The notes: generated by a model from the sequence alone, not told the origin. Shown: positions 1 to 8,576, counted from the first letter of the stretch. The stretch: DNA of 64,000 bases from Burkholderia cenocepacia (GCF_014211915.1 NZ_CP060039.1:2976001-3040000); one strand, 5' to 3'. Program-made: numbers and translations.

Positions 1-155
1 GTCACGGGCCGCACGGCGCCGCCGCCGCGATGGCGCCAGACATGGCCGCGCAGTTCGTAGCCGTCGGCTGCGCGCAGCGTCACGGGCTCGGGCGGCAACG
101 CGCCCGCCGCGCGACTGGCCTGCGCCGCGTCGCTTTCCTCGTTCGAAATCGTCAT
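1..155 (-). CDS. Alpha/beta hydrolase, N-terminal part (truncated by window edge)
   Basis: Only the first 51 codons lie in the window; the gene runs off the left edge. The start ATG (complement of 153-155) follows a good AGGAGA ribosome binding site. The peptide contains LRAADGYELRGHVWRHRG, which resembles the first beta strands of serine alpha/beta hydrolases, where a substrate-side 'DG..L....W' strand opens the fold. The catalytic residues would be outside the window, so the family call rests on this short stretch. A hairpin repeat element (166-214) sits directly upstream of the ribosome binding site, inside the expected leader. The LysR regulator on the other strand is divergent and could control this gene; that is inferred from position only. 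Confidence 0.55.
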   Translation of the reverse strand, partial: MTISNEESDAAQASRAAGALPPEPVTLRAADGYELRGHVWRHRGGGAVRPV

Positions 156-165
156 CGTGTCTCCT

Positions 166-214
166 GTCGATCCCCAGTTAGCGCTTTAGCGCTTACTGGG
201 GTCCCATGCATCGC
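166..214 (-). repeat. 49-bp hairpin repeat element, copy A, in the leader of the hydrolase gene
   Basis: The core TTAGCGCTTTAGCGCTTA is flanked by CCCCAGT on one side and ACTGGGG on the other, giving a long stem. The same layout recurs at 61826-61923 with a different but still complementary outer stem (CCGGAGT/ACTCCGG). Conserved flanks are GTCGA at one end and GGTCCCATGCA at the other. The element abuts the ribosome binding site of the minus-strand hydrolase gene. Confidence 0.8.
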
Positions 215-220
215 GGTCGG

Positions 221-253
221 TCGGGGTTAGCGCTTCAGCGCCTACTCGCCCCG
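221..253. repeat. Diverged third version of the hairpin element
   Basis: The stretch holds TTAGCGCTTCAGCGCCTA flanked by CGGGG and CCCCG. It keeps the core and a complementary outer stem but lacks the conserved GTCGA and CCCATGCA flanks, so it looks like a decayed or related copy next to copy A. Confidence 0.5.
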
Positions 254-340
254 TCCTCCGCGATCAACCCGCCTCCATTGAACTTGACGCGTGCCGCATT
301 CTCAACCAATCTTGCTGCTCCGTTCGCATGAGTCACGCGC

Positions 341-1282
341 ATGTCAACGCCACTCGTCCGTCTCCCGTCGCTCGACCTCGTTCGCGGTTTCGTCGCCGTC
401 GGCCGCCGCATGAGCATCACGCTCGCCGCGCAGGATCTGTGCGTCACGCAGTCGGCGGTCAGCCGCCAGGTCCATGCGCTCGAAGCGCATCTCGGCGTGA
501 CGTTGCTGCAGCGCGGCTACCGGAAGATTTCATTCACGCCGGAAGGCGACCGGCTGTTCCGCGTCGCCGATGCGGCGCTGCTCGGCCTGCAGGACACCGT
601 CGCGTCGCTCGCCGCGGCGCGCGAGCGCCAGCCCGTGACGATCACCGCCAGCATCGGCGTGACGGCGCTGTGGCTGCTGCCGCGGCTCGGGCGGCTGCAG
701 GCGCGGCTGCCCGGGATCGACCTGCGCGTCGCCGCGAACGACAAGGTACTCGATTTGCGCGCCGAAGGCATCGACCTCGGCATCCGCTACTGCCCGCGCG
801 AGCGGGCGCCGGCCGGCGCGCTGCGCCTGTTCGACGAGATCGTCGTGCCGGTCGCACACCCCGCGCTCGCCGCGCGACCGGTCACGAGCGCGGCCGCGAT
901 CGCTGATCACGTGCTGCTCGAATTCGACGGGCCGCCGCAACCGCAACTGCAGTGGCACGCGCATCTGCACGCGGCCGGGCTCGGCGACGCGCGCCCGAAA
1001 GGCGTGCTGCGCTTCAACCAGTACGACCAGGTGATCCAGGCCGCGATCGCGGGCCAGGGCATCGCGCTCGGCCGGCTCGCGCTCGTCGCGCCGATGCTCG
1101 CCGACGGCCGGCTCGCGGTGCTCGGGCCGCACACGCAGACGCTGTCGCAGACGTACGGCTACTGGCTGTTCCAGCACGATCCGGCCCCGCGCCGCGAAGT
1201 CGCCGACGTGCGCGACTGGATGCTCGCCGAAGCAGCCGAATGCGATGCGGCGATGCACGCGCACGATACGACGTCGGCCTGA
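341..1282 (+). CDS. LysR-family transcriptional regulator
   Basis: The 313-residue length is typical of the family. Residues about 10-65 form the winged helix-turn-helix, with LAAQDLCVTQSAVSRQVHAL as recognition region and LGVTLLQRGYRKISFTPEG as the wing and linker helix start. The rest is a periplasmic-binding-protein-like effector domain, including DLGIRYCP, the motif seen in the GcvA-like branch. The ATG at 341 is used because the helix-turn-helix begins soon after it; no strong ribosome binding site precedes it. It is divergent from the hydrolase at 155 and co-directional with the MFS carrier at 1446, so either could be its target. The inducer cannot be inferred. Confidence 0.88.
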   Translation: MSTPLVRLPSLDLVRGFVAVGRRMSITLAAQDLCVTQSAVSRQVHALEAHLGVTLLQRGYRKISFTPEGDRLFRVADAALLGLQDTVASLAAARERQPVTITASIGVTALWLLPRLGRLQARLPGIDLRVAANDKVLDLRAEGIDLGIRYCPRERAPAGALRLFDEIVVPVAHPALAARPVTSAAAIADHVLLEFDGPPQPQLQWHAHLHAAGLGDARPKGVLRFNQYDQVIQAAIAGQGIALGRLALVAPMLADGRLAVLGPHTQTLSQTYGYWLFQHDPAPRREVADVRDWMLAEAAECDAAMHAHDTTSA

Positions 1283-1445
1283 GCCGGCGGTGCGGATGCG
1301 CGTGACCACCGGCAACCGCCATCGCCCCTTCACATTCCCGTGACGCATGCCAACCTGACTGAACGATCGCTTGAGCGACGGCCGCCCCGCTCGTCTAATC
1401 GGATCGAGCGCGGCCGTTTCGTCGCGCCTTCATCCGGAGACACGC

Positions 1446-2678
1446 ATGACCCCGATCGAGCAGGAAGTCCGGCGCCGCTGGCTGCCCGTGCTGGCAGGCG
1501 GCCTGATCATGGGCGCCGCGCTCGGCATCCGCCACGTGCAGGGCCTGTTCCTCGCACCCGTGTCGCTCGACCACGGCTGGTCGCGCGAGGCGTTCGGGCT
1601 CGCGCTGGCACTGCAGAATCTGATCTGGGGCGTCGCGCAGCCGTTCACCGGAATGGTCGCCGACCGCTTCGGCTCGGTGCGCGTGATCGTCGCCGGCACG
1701 CTGCTGTACGCGACCGGGCTCGTCACGATGGCGCAGGCGGCCACGACCGGCCTGTTCACGGTCGGCGCCGGGCTCGTGATCGGCATCGCGCTGTCGGGCT
1801 CCGCGTTCGCGTCGATCTACGGCGCGCTGAGCCGCCTGTTTCCGCCCGACCGGCGCGGCTGGGCGCTCGGGGTCGCCGGCGCGATCGGCGGGCTTGGCCA
1901 GTTCTGCATGGTGCCCGTCGCGCAGGAATTGATCGGCGGCATCGGCTGGCGGCACGCGTTCATCGCGCTGGCGCTCGTCGCCGCGCTGCTCGCGCCGCTC
2001 GCCGTGCTGCTGCGCGACCGGCCCGCGCAAGCGGCAGGCGCCGCTGCCGGCGCCGACCAGTCGATCGGCGAAGCCGTGCGCGAGGCGTTCGCGCATCGCG
2101 GCTTCTGGCTGCTGAACGCGGGCTTCTTCGCGTGCGGCTTCCAGCTCGCGTTCATCGCGACGCACCTGCCCGCGTACCTGCTCGACCACGGGTTGCCGGC
2201 GCGCCACGCGAGTGTCGCGCTCGCGCTGATCGCGCTGACCAACGTGGCCGGCACCTACGCGTGCGGCCATCTCGGCGGGCTGCTGCGGCGCAAGTACGTG
2301 CTGTCGGTGCTGTACCTCGTGCGCGCGCTCGCGATGGCCGCGTTCGTCGCCGCGCCGCTGTCGCCCGCGAGCGTCTACGTGTTCGCGGCCGTGATGGGGT
2401 TCACGTGGCTCGGCACGGTGCCGCTGACGAACGGCGTGATCTCGCAGGTGTTCGGCGTGCGCTACATCGCGACGCTGTTCGGCTTCGTGTTCTTCGGGCA
2501 CCAGCTCGGTAGCTTCTTCGGCGTGTGGCTCGGTGCAATCGTGTACGACGCGACGCACTCGTATATGCCGCTGTGGCTCGGCTCGATCGCGCTCGGCGTG
2601 CTCGCGGCGCTACTGCACCTGCCGATCGACGACGCGCGCGTCGCGCGCCCGGCGTCGGGCCACGCGGCATGGGCATGA
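1446..2678 (+). CDS. MFS transporter
   Basis: A 410-residue inner-membrane protein with about twelve hydrophobic segments. Residues 69-79 read GMVADRFGSVR, the loop 2-3 motif A of the major facilitator superfamily. The second half repeats the six-helix pattern. The ATG at 1446 is preceded by GGAGA; an in-frame upstream ATG at 1371 would add 25 polar residues and has no ribosome binding site. It resembles the oxalate/formate or monocarboxylate-type MFS carriers in general, but the substrate is not evident. Its stop codon overlaps the start of a 38-residue micro-ORF (ATGA), suggesting translational coupling. The LysR gene upstream may regulate it. Confidence 0.85.
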   Translation: MTPIEQEVRRRWLPVLAGGLIMGAALGIRHVQGLFLAPVSLDHGWSREAFGLALALQNLIWGVAQPFTGMVADRFGSVRVIVAGTLLYATGLVTMAQAATTGLFTVGAGLVIGIALSGSAFASIYGALSRLFPPDRRGWALGVAGAIGGLGQFCMVPVAQELIGGIGWRHAFIALALVAALLAPLAVLLRDRPAQAAGAAAGADQSIGEAVREAFAHRGFWLLNAGFFACGFQLAFIATHLPAYLLDHGLPARHASVALALIALTNVAGTYACGHLGGLLRRKYVLSVLYLVRALAMAAFVAAPLSPASVYVFAAVMGFTWLGTVPLTNGVISQVFGVRYIATLFGFVFFGHQLGSFFGVWLGAIVYDATHSYMPLWLGSIALGVLAALLHLPIDDARVARPASGHAAWA

Positions 2679-2791
2679 TCCGCGCGGCCCTGGCCGCCGG
2701 CACGCTCGCGTTCGTCGCGTGGTGCGGCGCGGCCTACTTCGATTCGGGCGTCGCGTACGCGCTGCTCGAGCACGTCGCGTTCTGCAATTGA
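2675..2791 (+). CDS. Small membrane protein coupled to the MFS carrier (hypothetical)
   Basis: A 38-residue reading frame starts on an ATGA overlap with the stop codon of the MFS gene; an alternative ATG six bases earlier would give 40 residues. The N-terminal half (MIRAALAAGTLAFVAWCGAA) is a single hydrophobic helix after one arginine, and the tail YFDSGVAYALLEHVAFCN is mildly amphipathic with a cysteine near the end. I do not recognise a family. The overlap and co-direction suggest co-translation with the carrier. It could also be a chance frame in GC-rich DNA; the coupled start is the main support. Confidence 0.45.
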   Translation: MIRAALAAGTLAFVAWCGAAYFDSGVAYALLEHVAFCN

Positions 2792-2813
2792 TGCGGCGAA
2801 CCGGCGCGTGCGG

Positions 2814-4292
2814 TCAGCGGCGCTTCGGCAACGCGGCCAGCGCATCGAGCGCACGGGCGCGCGCGGCCGCATGCTCGACGAGCGGCGCCGGATAGTCGAT
2901 GCCGAGCCGGACGCCGGCCGCCTCGAGCGCCAGCGGCGACGCTTCCCACGGCGCATGGATCGACGCGTCGTCGAGGCCGGCAAGCTCGGGCACCCAGCGC
3001 CGCACGTACGCGCCGTCCGGGTCGAACTTCTGCCCCTGCGCGACCGGATTGAAGATGCGGAAATACGGCGCGGCGTCGGCGCCGCAGCCAGCCACCCATT
3101 GCCAGCTCGCCGCGTTGTTCGCGGGATCGGCGTCGACCAGCGTGTCGCGGAACCATGCTTCGCCCGCGCGCCAGTCGATCAGCAGATGCTTGATCAGGAA
3201 CGACGCGACGACCATCCGCACGCGGTTGTGCATCCAGCCGGTCGTCCACAGCTCGCGCAGGCCCGCATCGACGAGCGGATAGCCGGTGCGGCCGCGCTGC
3301 CACGCACGTAACGCGGCGGGATCGTCGCGCCACGGCATTGCATCGAATTGCGCACGGAAATTGTCGGTCGCGAGCGCCGGGAAGTGATACAGCAGCGTGT
3401 AGCTGAATTCGCGCCAGCCGAGTTCGCTGAGGAACTTGTCGGCGTGCGCCGCGTATGCCGCGCCGCCTGCGTTCGCGGCGCCCTGCACCGCATGCCACAC
3501 CTGTCGCGGCGACACGTTGCCGAAACGCAGGAACGGCGACAGCCGGCTCGTCGCGGGGCGGTCGGGACGGTCGCGCGCATCCGCATAGCCGGCGAGCGAG
3601 GTCGTCAGAAACGTGTCGAGTCGCGCGAGCGCGCCGGCTTCGTCGGGCGCCGGCCACGCATCGCGCAGGCCGCCGGCCCAGTCCGGCGCATGCGGACGCA
3701 ACGCGAGTGCATCGAGCGCCAGCGCGCGGTCGCGCACGGCTTGCGGCCACGGATGAAACGCGATCCGCTCGGGTGCCGGCAACGGCGCGGCGACCGTGCG
3801 ATCGCGGCGCGCCGCGCGCCAGTACGCGGTGAACACCTGGTACGGGCCGCCGCTGCCCGTCAGCACCTCCCACGGCTCGTTCAGCAGGCTGCCGTTGCTG
3901 CTCTCGACCGTCACGCCGCGCGCCTTGAGCGACGCCTTCAGCGCCGCGTCCGCGTCGCGCTGCGGCTGCGCATAGCGGCGGTTCCAGTACACGGCTGCCG
4001 CGCCCGTGTCACCGACGACGCGCTCGATCTCGCGCTGTGCGTCGCCGCGCAACAGCAGCAGGCGCCCGCCGTGACGCGCGAGCGCGGTGTCGAGCCCGGC
4101 CAGCGACCCGTGCAGCCACCAGCGCGCCGCGCCGCCGAGTGCGGGCCCGGCGCCGGCGCCCGTGTCGTCGATGAACACGCAGACGAGCGGCCGGCCGGAT
4201 TCGACCGCGCGCGTCAGCGCGGGCTGATCAGTCACGCGCAGATCGTCGCGGAACCAAACGATCGCGGGAGCAACGGACGGCTTGGCAGACAC
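2814..4292 (-). CDS. phrB: Deoxyribodipyrimidine photolyase
   Basis: The 492-residue product is a class I CPD photolyase, which uses FADH- and an antenna cofactor to split UV-induced cyclobutane pyrimidine dimers with blue light. The N-terminal Rossmann domain opens with IVWFRDDLRVTDQPAL. The C-terminal FAD-binding domain shows GRTGYPLVDAGLRELWTTGW, MHNRVRM, WRAGEAWFRDTLVD and PYFRIFNP, all family hallmarks. I chose the GTG start at 4292 because GAGGTG lies seven bases upstream and the protein then begins VSAKPSVAPAIVWF; an ATG at 4409 would add a non-conserved 39-residue leader. The gene stands alone, between the DHH phosphoesterase upstream and the convergent MFS unit. Confidence 0.93.
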   Translation of the reverse strand: MSAKPSVAPAIVWFRDDLRVTDQPALTRAVESGRPLVCVFIDDTGAGAGPALGGAARWWLHGSLAGLDTALARHGGRLLLLRGDAQREIERVVGDTGAAAVYWNRRYAQPQRDADAALKASLKARGVTVESSNGSLLNEPWEVLTGSGGPYQVFTAYWRAARRDRTVAAPLPAPERIAFHPWPQAVRDRALALDALALRPHAPDWAGGLRDAWPAPDEAGALARLDTFLTTSLAGYADARDRPDRPATSRLSPFLRFGNVSPRQVWHAVQGAANAGGAAYAAHADKFLSELGWREFSYTLLYHFPALATDNFRAQFDAMPWRDDPAALRAWQRGRTGYPLVDAGLRELWTTGWMHNRVRMVVASFLIKHLLIDWRAGEAWFRDTLVDADPANNAASWQWVAGCGADAAPYFRIFNPVAQGQKFDPDGAYVRRWVPELAGLDDASIHAPWEASPLALEAAGVRLGIDYPAPLVEHAAARARALDALAALPKRR

Positions 4293-4612
4293 GGGCAGGC
4301 ACCTCGATGGCGAAAGCAAAAGGAGACGCGTATTGTCGCGGCTGCGCTGCGCGGTGTCGACGCCGGCCGTCATGGCCGGCACGCCACGTGCGACACCGCG
4401 CTCGGGCACACGATCCGCTTCAATCCGATGGAAGTCGCGCTACCGACCGGCAGCACGCCCGGAAGGTTTCTCGGTCCGGGATACGGCGACCGGCTCGTGC
4501 ACGCCACGCACGGCTGACGCAGCGCCGAATCCATCGAGTCGCGCCACGACCGCCCGACGGGGCGACCGTGCTCGCCAGTGCGGCCGGCCGATCCGGTCGA
4601 CGATGCGTCGCG
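4293..4612. other. Intergenic stretch without a supported gene
   Basis: This 320-base gap lies between the phrB start and the DHH gene stop. Open frames in it are GC-rich shadows with no ribosome binding site or recognisable motif. It presumably holds the phrB promoter; no clear -35/-10 pair stands out. Confidence 0.5.
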
Positions 4613-5593
4613 TCAATCGAGCCGGAACGCGGCCTCGAAGCGCTCGGCGAATGCGTCGAACTCGTCTTCCGGCAGATGGTTGATGCCGCCTGCGCGCTTG
4701 CGCCCACCGCCGGTCGCGAAGCCGCGGCAGAACTCGTCCGCGCCGATCGGCCGGCCGTCGGGCACGCGCACGCTGACGACCAGCCCGCCGCCCGCGCGCG
4801 GCGACAGCACCGCGAGCGCCGCATGCGGTGCATTGCGCATCCGTTCGTTCGCGAGCATGCCGGTCGCGCGCCGCGCCCACGGATGATCGGGCATCCGGAC
4901 CAGCGTCGCGCCCGGCACCTCGCGCAGCGGCGCGAGCGCGCACGCGCGCGCCATGTCGTCGCGGTAACCGTCGCGCAATGCGGCGAACACCGCCGTGTCG
5001 CGCACGAAATCGAGCGGATCGATGCACGGCAGCATCGCGTCCGCGAGCGTCGCCGGATCGAAATGCAGATCGCCGACGCACTCGCCGTATGCGTTGTAGT
5101 TCAGATAGCGCCCGAGCTCGGCGAGCATGCAACGCTCGGCTTCGTCGACGCCATGCTCGCGCGCCAGCGCATCGCCGAGCGCCGGCAGTTCGTCGCCATA
5201 GGCGGCGACGATCGCCCAGCGCACATACCGGCCGCCGAGATAGCGGTTCACGATCGCGCTCGTGCAGACGTCGGCCGCCATGTCGATATGCGCGTCGAAA
5301 CGCGGATGGTCGGGCAGCTCGCCGGCAAAGTGGTGGTCGAAGTAACGGACCGTCGCGCCGTCGCGCAGCAGCCGCACGCACGCGTCGCGGTTCTGGTCGT
5401 GCGACACGTCGAGCACGGTGACGATGTCGCCCGCGCCCGCGTCGATGCGTTCGAGCAGCCGGATGTCGCGCTTCACGCCGGTCACGAGCGTGCCGTGCAC
5501 GCGTTCGGCGAGCCGCAATTGCTGAAGCGCGCACAGGCCGTCCGCGTCGCCGTTGAATGCGAAGACGTGCCGCGCGTACCGGTTGTCCTGCAT
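4613..5593 (-). CDS. DHH-family phosphoesterase
   Basis: The 326-residue protein carries the metal-binding motifs of DHH phosphoesterases: NGDADG at residues 14-19, LDVSHDQNRD at 61-70 and the name-giving FDHH at 85-88. Near the C-terminus GGGRKRAGGI matches the substrate-binding glycine-rich stretch of the DHHA1 domain. The family includes oligoribonucleases (nanoRNases), pAp phosphatases and RecJ-like enzymes; this protein is short and RecJ-like extra domains are absent, so an exopolyphosphatase/nanoRNase-like activity is plausible but unproven. The start at 5593 is preceded by GGAG at a good distance; a second ATG at 5608 would add five residues. Confidence 0.85.
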   Translation of the reverse strand: MQDNRYARHVFAFNGDADGLCALQQLRLAERVHGTLVTGVKRDIRLLERIDAGAGDIVTVLDVSHDQNRDACVRLLRDGATVRYFDHHFAGELPDHPRFDAHIDMAADVCTSAIVNRYLGGRYVRWAIVAAYGDELPALGDALAREHGVDEAERCMLAELGRYLNYNAYGECVGDLHFDPATLADAMLPCIDPLDFVRDTAVFAALRDGYRDDMARACALAPLREVPGATLVRMPDHPWARRATGMLANERMRNAPHAALAVLSPRAGGGLVVSVRVPDGRPIGADEFCRGFATGGGRKRAGGINHLPEDEFDAFAERFEAAFRLD

Positions 5594-6175
5594 GATCCGT
5601 TGCTCCATCGTCAAGGTATGAAATCGCCGCCGTTTGCGTCGAGTGGCGTGCACGGCGAGTTCGCGTGCCTGATATTTTGCCGCAACCGCGAGCGCGTTCT
5701 TCAACTCAATGGAGCGGAGCCGCCCTCCCCCCGCAAACGGCTTGCGGGGTGCCTCCGTGTCGTTCATCACGATCGCGTTGCCGCCGCTCCATGTGCGGCA
5801 CGCCTTGCCCCATGCGCACCAGCGTGTGAAACACACGGGTATCGAGCGCAGCCCCGTCGAGGTCGGTTTTCTCCACCGGCTCCGGAAATCGACCACGCAC
5901 GAATGAACGCGCCGCCTCGACCTCGGATTTCACGCCGCCCCCCAAGGACCGCCGACGGACGCAGCATCGTTCCATGTCATACGTCATCAGATATGAAAGC
6001 GCTCGCTTCTCCTCCCGATATTTATGCAGAATGCGGGATATTTCCGGGTAAACCCGTGACGTCATCCTCGGTCCACCGGCGTACCATGTCATACGACGAC
6101 GTACTACATTGAATCGGCATCCAGACGCCGACGCGGGCCGCCGCCCCGTCCGCCGTCCCCCGACCGGAGACACCC
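5594..6175. other. Intergenic stretch, ambiguous short ORFs, regulatory DNA of the MFS gene
   Basis: About 580 bases separate the divergent DHH and MFS genes. Two minus-strand frames are open here, one of 155 codons ending at 5706 and one running into the DHH frame from 5896, but neither has a ribosome binding site or a known motif and they overlap each other. The base composition from 5960 on is AT-richer, as in promoters. Two copies of CATGTCATACG occur at about 5974 and 6085. Confidence 0.4.
5972..6104 (+). promoter_or_regulatory. Repeated CATGTCATACG motif upstream of the MFS-lactonase unit
   Basis: CCATGTCATACG begins at 5973 and again at 6084, 111 bases apart, in the AT-richer leader of the MFS gene. 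Direct repeats of this kind are often binding sites of a dedicated regulator (GntR-type factors bind GT..AC-like sites). The assignment as operator is inferred from position and repetition only. Confidence 0.35.
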
Positions 6176-7543
6176 TTGAACCCGCCCTCGTCCGTCCTGC
6201 CCGGCCGCGACCCGCTCGCGTCCGCCGTCTCGAAAGTGAAGTGGCACGTGCTGCCGCTCGTGCTGATCATGTTCATCGCGAACTACATCGACCGCGTGAA
6301 CGTCGGCTTCGTCGATCGCCATCTCGAAGCGTCGATCGGCATCGGCGCGGCCGCGTACGGGCTCGGTGCCGGGCTGTTCTTCGTCGGCTACGCGCTGTTC
6401 GAAGTGCCGTCGAACCTGCTGATGCAGCGCTACGGCGCGCGCATCTGGCTCGCGCGGATCATGGCGACATGGGGCATCGTCGCGGCCGCGATGGCGTTCG
6501 TGTGGAACGACACGTCGTTCTACGCGCTGCGCTTCCTGCTCGGCGCGGCCGAGGCCGGCTTCTTCCCCGGCGTCGTGCTGTACCTGTCGCAATGGCTGCC
6601 GCCGCAGGAACGCGGCAAGGCGATGGCGATCTTCCTTGGCGGCTCCGCGTTCGCGTCGGTGCTGTCCGGGCCCGTCACCGGCGCGCTGCTGTCGATCCGC
6701 GGCTTCGGCCTGGAAGGCTGGCAATGGATGTTCCTGATCGAAGGGCTGTTCTCGGTCGCGCTGTGCGGCGCGAGCTGGCTGCTGCTGAAATCGCATATCC
6801 GCGATGCGACGTGGCTCACCGCCGAAGAACGGACGGCGCTGCAGAACGCACTCGACGAGGAGCGCGCGACGCGCGACGTCCGCTCGAACGTGCCGGTGCG
6901 CGCCACCACGCTGCTGCGCGATCCGCAGATCATGCTGTTCTGCTTCCTGTACTTCTCGATCCAACTGACGATCTACGCGGCCACGTTCTGGCTGCCGACC
7001 ATCATTCGCAAGATGGGCGGGCTCACCGATTTCCAGGTCGGCCTGTACAACACGATTCCGTGGATGATCGCGATCGGCGCGATGTACGGCTTCGCGGTGC
7101 TGTCGTCGAAGTGGAAGCATCCGCAACGCTGGCTGGCGTGCGCGCTCGTGCTGGCCGCGTGCGGGCTGTTCGCGTCGACGTCGCATGATCCGGTCTGGTC
7201 GTTCGCGTCGATCTGCTTCGCCGCGCTCGGCTTCAAGGCCGCGTCGTCGCTGTTCTGGCCGATTCCGCAGGGCTATCTCGATACGCGGGTGGCCGCGGCC
7301 GTGATCGCGCTGATCAACTCGGTCGGCAACCTCGGCGGTTTCGTCGCGCCGACGGCCTTCGGCTATCTGAAGCAACATACGGGTTCGATCACGGGCGGGC
7401 TGTATGCGCTCGCGATCGCTTCGCTCGTCGCCGCGGTCGCCGCGCTGTTCGCGCGCACGCACCGGCGCAGCGATCCGCCGCGCGGCCAGCCGGCCGACGA
7501 AACTTTCTCGCACGCCTCGATGCTCCGCCATGCCGAACACTGA
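6176..7543 (+). CDS. MFS transporter, anion:cation symporter (ACS) type
   Basis: A 455-residue carrier with twelve predicted membrane helices. The N-terminus LIMFIANYIDRVNVGFVDRH is characteristic of ACS-family carriers for organic acids such as tartrate, galactonate, phthalate or hydroxyphenylacetate. FEVPSNLLMQRYGARIWLAR and RFLLGAAEAGFFPGVVLYLS are further family signatures. Translation appears to start at TTG 6176, preceded by GGAG at a proper distance; no ATG fits. The gene overlaps the lactonase gene by 14 bases, so import of an aldonic-type acid or lactone followed by ring opening is a reasonable inference. Upstream repeats may be the operator. Confidence 0.87.
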   Translation: MNPPSSVLPGRDPLASAVSKVKWHVLPLVLIMFIANYIDRVNVGFVDRHLEASIGIGAAAYGLGAGLFFVGYALFEVPSNLLMQRYGARIWLARIMATWGIVAAAMAFVWNDTSFYALRFLLGAAEAGFFPGVVLYLSQWLPPQERGKAMAIFLGGSAFASVLSGPVTGALLSIRGFGLEGWQWMFLIEGLFSVALCGASWLLLKSHIRDATWLTAEERTALQNALDEERATRDVRSNVPVRATTLLRDPQIMLFCFLYFSIQLTIYAATFWLPTIIRKMGGLTDFQVGLYNTIPWMIAIGAMYGFAVLSSKWKHPQRWLACALVLAACGLFASTSHDPVWSFASICFAALGFKAASSLFWPIPQGYLDTRVAAAVIALINSVGNLGGFVAPTAFGYLKQHTGSITGGLYALAIASLVAAVAALFARTHRRSDPPRGQPADETFSHASMLRHAEH

Positions 7544-8576
7544 CCGCCTGACCGTCGTCGTCTCGAATGCCGTCGACGGCGACCTCGCCACCTTCGCCCT
7601 CACCGGCGACGGCACGCTCGCGCCGCTCGCCCGTTATCCGGCCGCCGACGTCGCGATGCCGATCGCCGTGCAGGCCGACCGCACGCGGCTCTACGTCGCA
7701 ACGCGCGGCGAGCAGCCGACGATCGTCGCGTTCCGCGTCGCCGCCGCGGGCGCGCTCGCGCGCATCGGCACGACCGCGATCGACGCGAGCCATGCGTACC
7801 TGTCGCTCGACCGCAGCGGCCGCTGGCTGCTCGGCGCGTCGTACGGCGGGAATTCGCTGAGCCTCTACGACGCCGCCCGCGTGCGCGACGGCGACGGCAC
7901 GCCGCTGCAAGTCGCGAGCGGCATCGCGAACGCGCACGCGGTGATCGTGTCGCCGGACAACCATTTCGCGTACGTCAGCTCGCTCGGTTCGGACCGCGTG
8001 TTCGGCTTCGCGCTCGTCGAGGACGCCGCCGGCCTGCGCGCGATCGAGCACGGCGAAACGCGCGTGCCGGCCGGCTTCGGCCCGCGTCACCTGCGGTTCG
8101 CGGATGACGGCCGCACGCTCGTCGTCGTCAGCGAATTCCAGGGAACGCTCGCGACCTTCGCGCGCGATACCGACACCGGCCGGCTCGGCGACCCGCATGT
8201 GAGCGCGCGCCATCCGGCCCTCGCCGAACTCGCGCAAGGCCATGCGCGCCCGCCCGCCCCGACCGAACCGTCCGTGTGGGCCGCCGATCTGCACCTGACG
8301 CCAGACGAGCGTTTCGCGTACGTCAGCGAGCGCACGTCGAGCCGGTTGCTCGGCTACCGCCGCAACGAAGACGGGTCGTTCGAGCCCACCCACGCGACGC
8401 CCACCGAGACGCAGCCGCGCGGCTTCGCGATCGATCCGTCGGGGCGCTGGCTCGTCGCCTGCGGCGAGCAGTCGGAGCACGTGGCCTTGTATGCGATCGC
8501 GCCGGGCGACGGCACGCTGTCGCTGCACACGCGCGTGCCGGGCGGCCGCGGCGCGAACTGGATCGCGATTGTCTGA
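7530..8576 (+). CDS. Beta-propeller lactonase family protein
   Basis: The 348-residue protein has the repeating blades of the YbhE-type lactonase/6-phosphogluconolactonase family: phrases such as VSPDNHFAYVSSLGSDRVF, LTPDERFAYVSERTSSRLL and IDPSGRWLVACGEQSEHV recur at blade spacing, and YLSLDRSGRWLLGASYGGN is the conserved fold core. These enzymes hydrolyse sugar or muconate-type lactones in the cytoplasm. The ATG at 7530 overlaps the end of the ACS carrier gene, implying co-translation. The exact lactone cannot be told from sequence; 6-phosphogluconolactone is one option, and an aldonolactone imported by the partner carrier is another. Confidence 0.85.
   Translation: MPNTDRLTVVVSNAVDGDLATFALTGDGTLAPLARYPAADVAMPIAVQADRTRLYVATRGEQPTIVAFRVAAAGALARIGTTAIDASHAYLSLDRSGRWLLGASYGGNSLSLYDAARVRDGDGTPLQVASGIANAHAVIVSPDNHFAYVSSLGSDRVFGFALVEDAAGLRAIEHGETRVPAGFGPRHLRFADDGRTLVVVSEFQGTLATFARDTDTGRLGDPHVSARHPALAELAQGHARPPAPTEPSVWAADLHLTPDERFAYVSERTSSRLLGYRRNEDGSFEPTHATPTETQPRGFAIDPSGRWLVACGEQSEHVALYAIAPGDGTLSLHTRVPGGRGANWIAIV

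Noticed and set aside
30..447. Short frames on both strands near the left edge (66 and 70 codons)
   Set aside because: They overlap the hydrolase start and hairpin repeats, have no ribosome binding site and show only GC-rich shadow composition.
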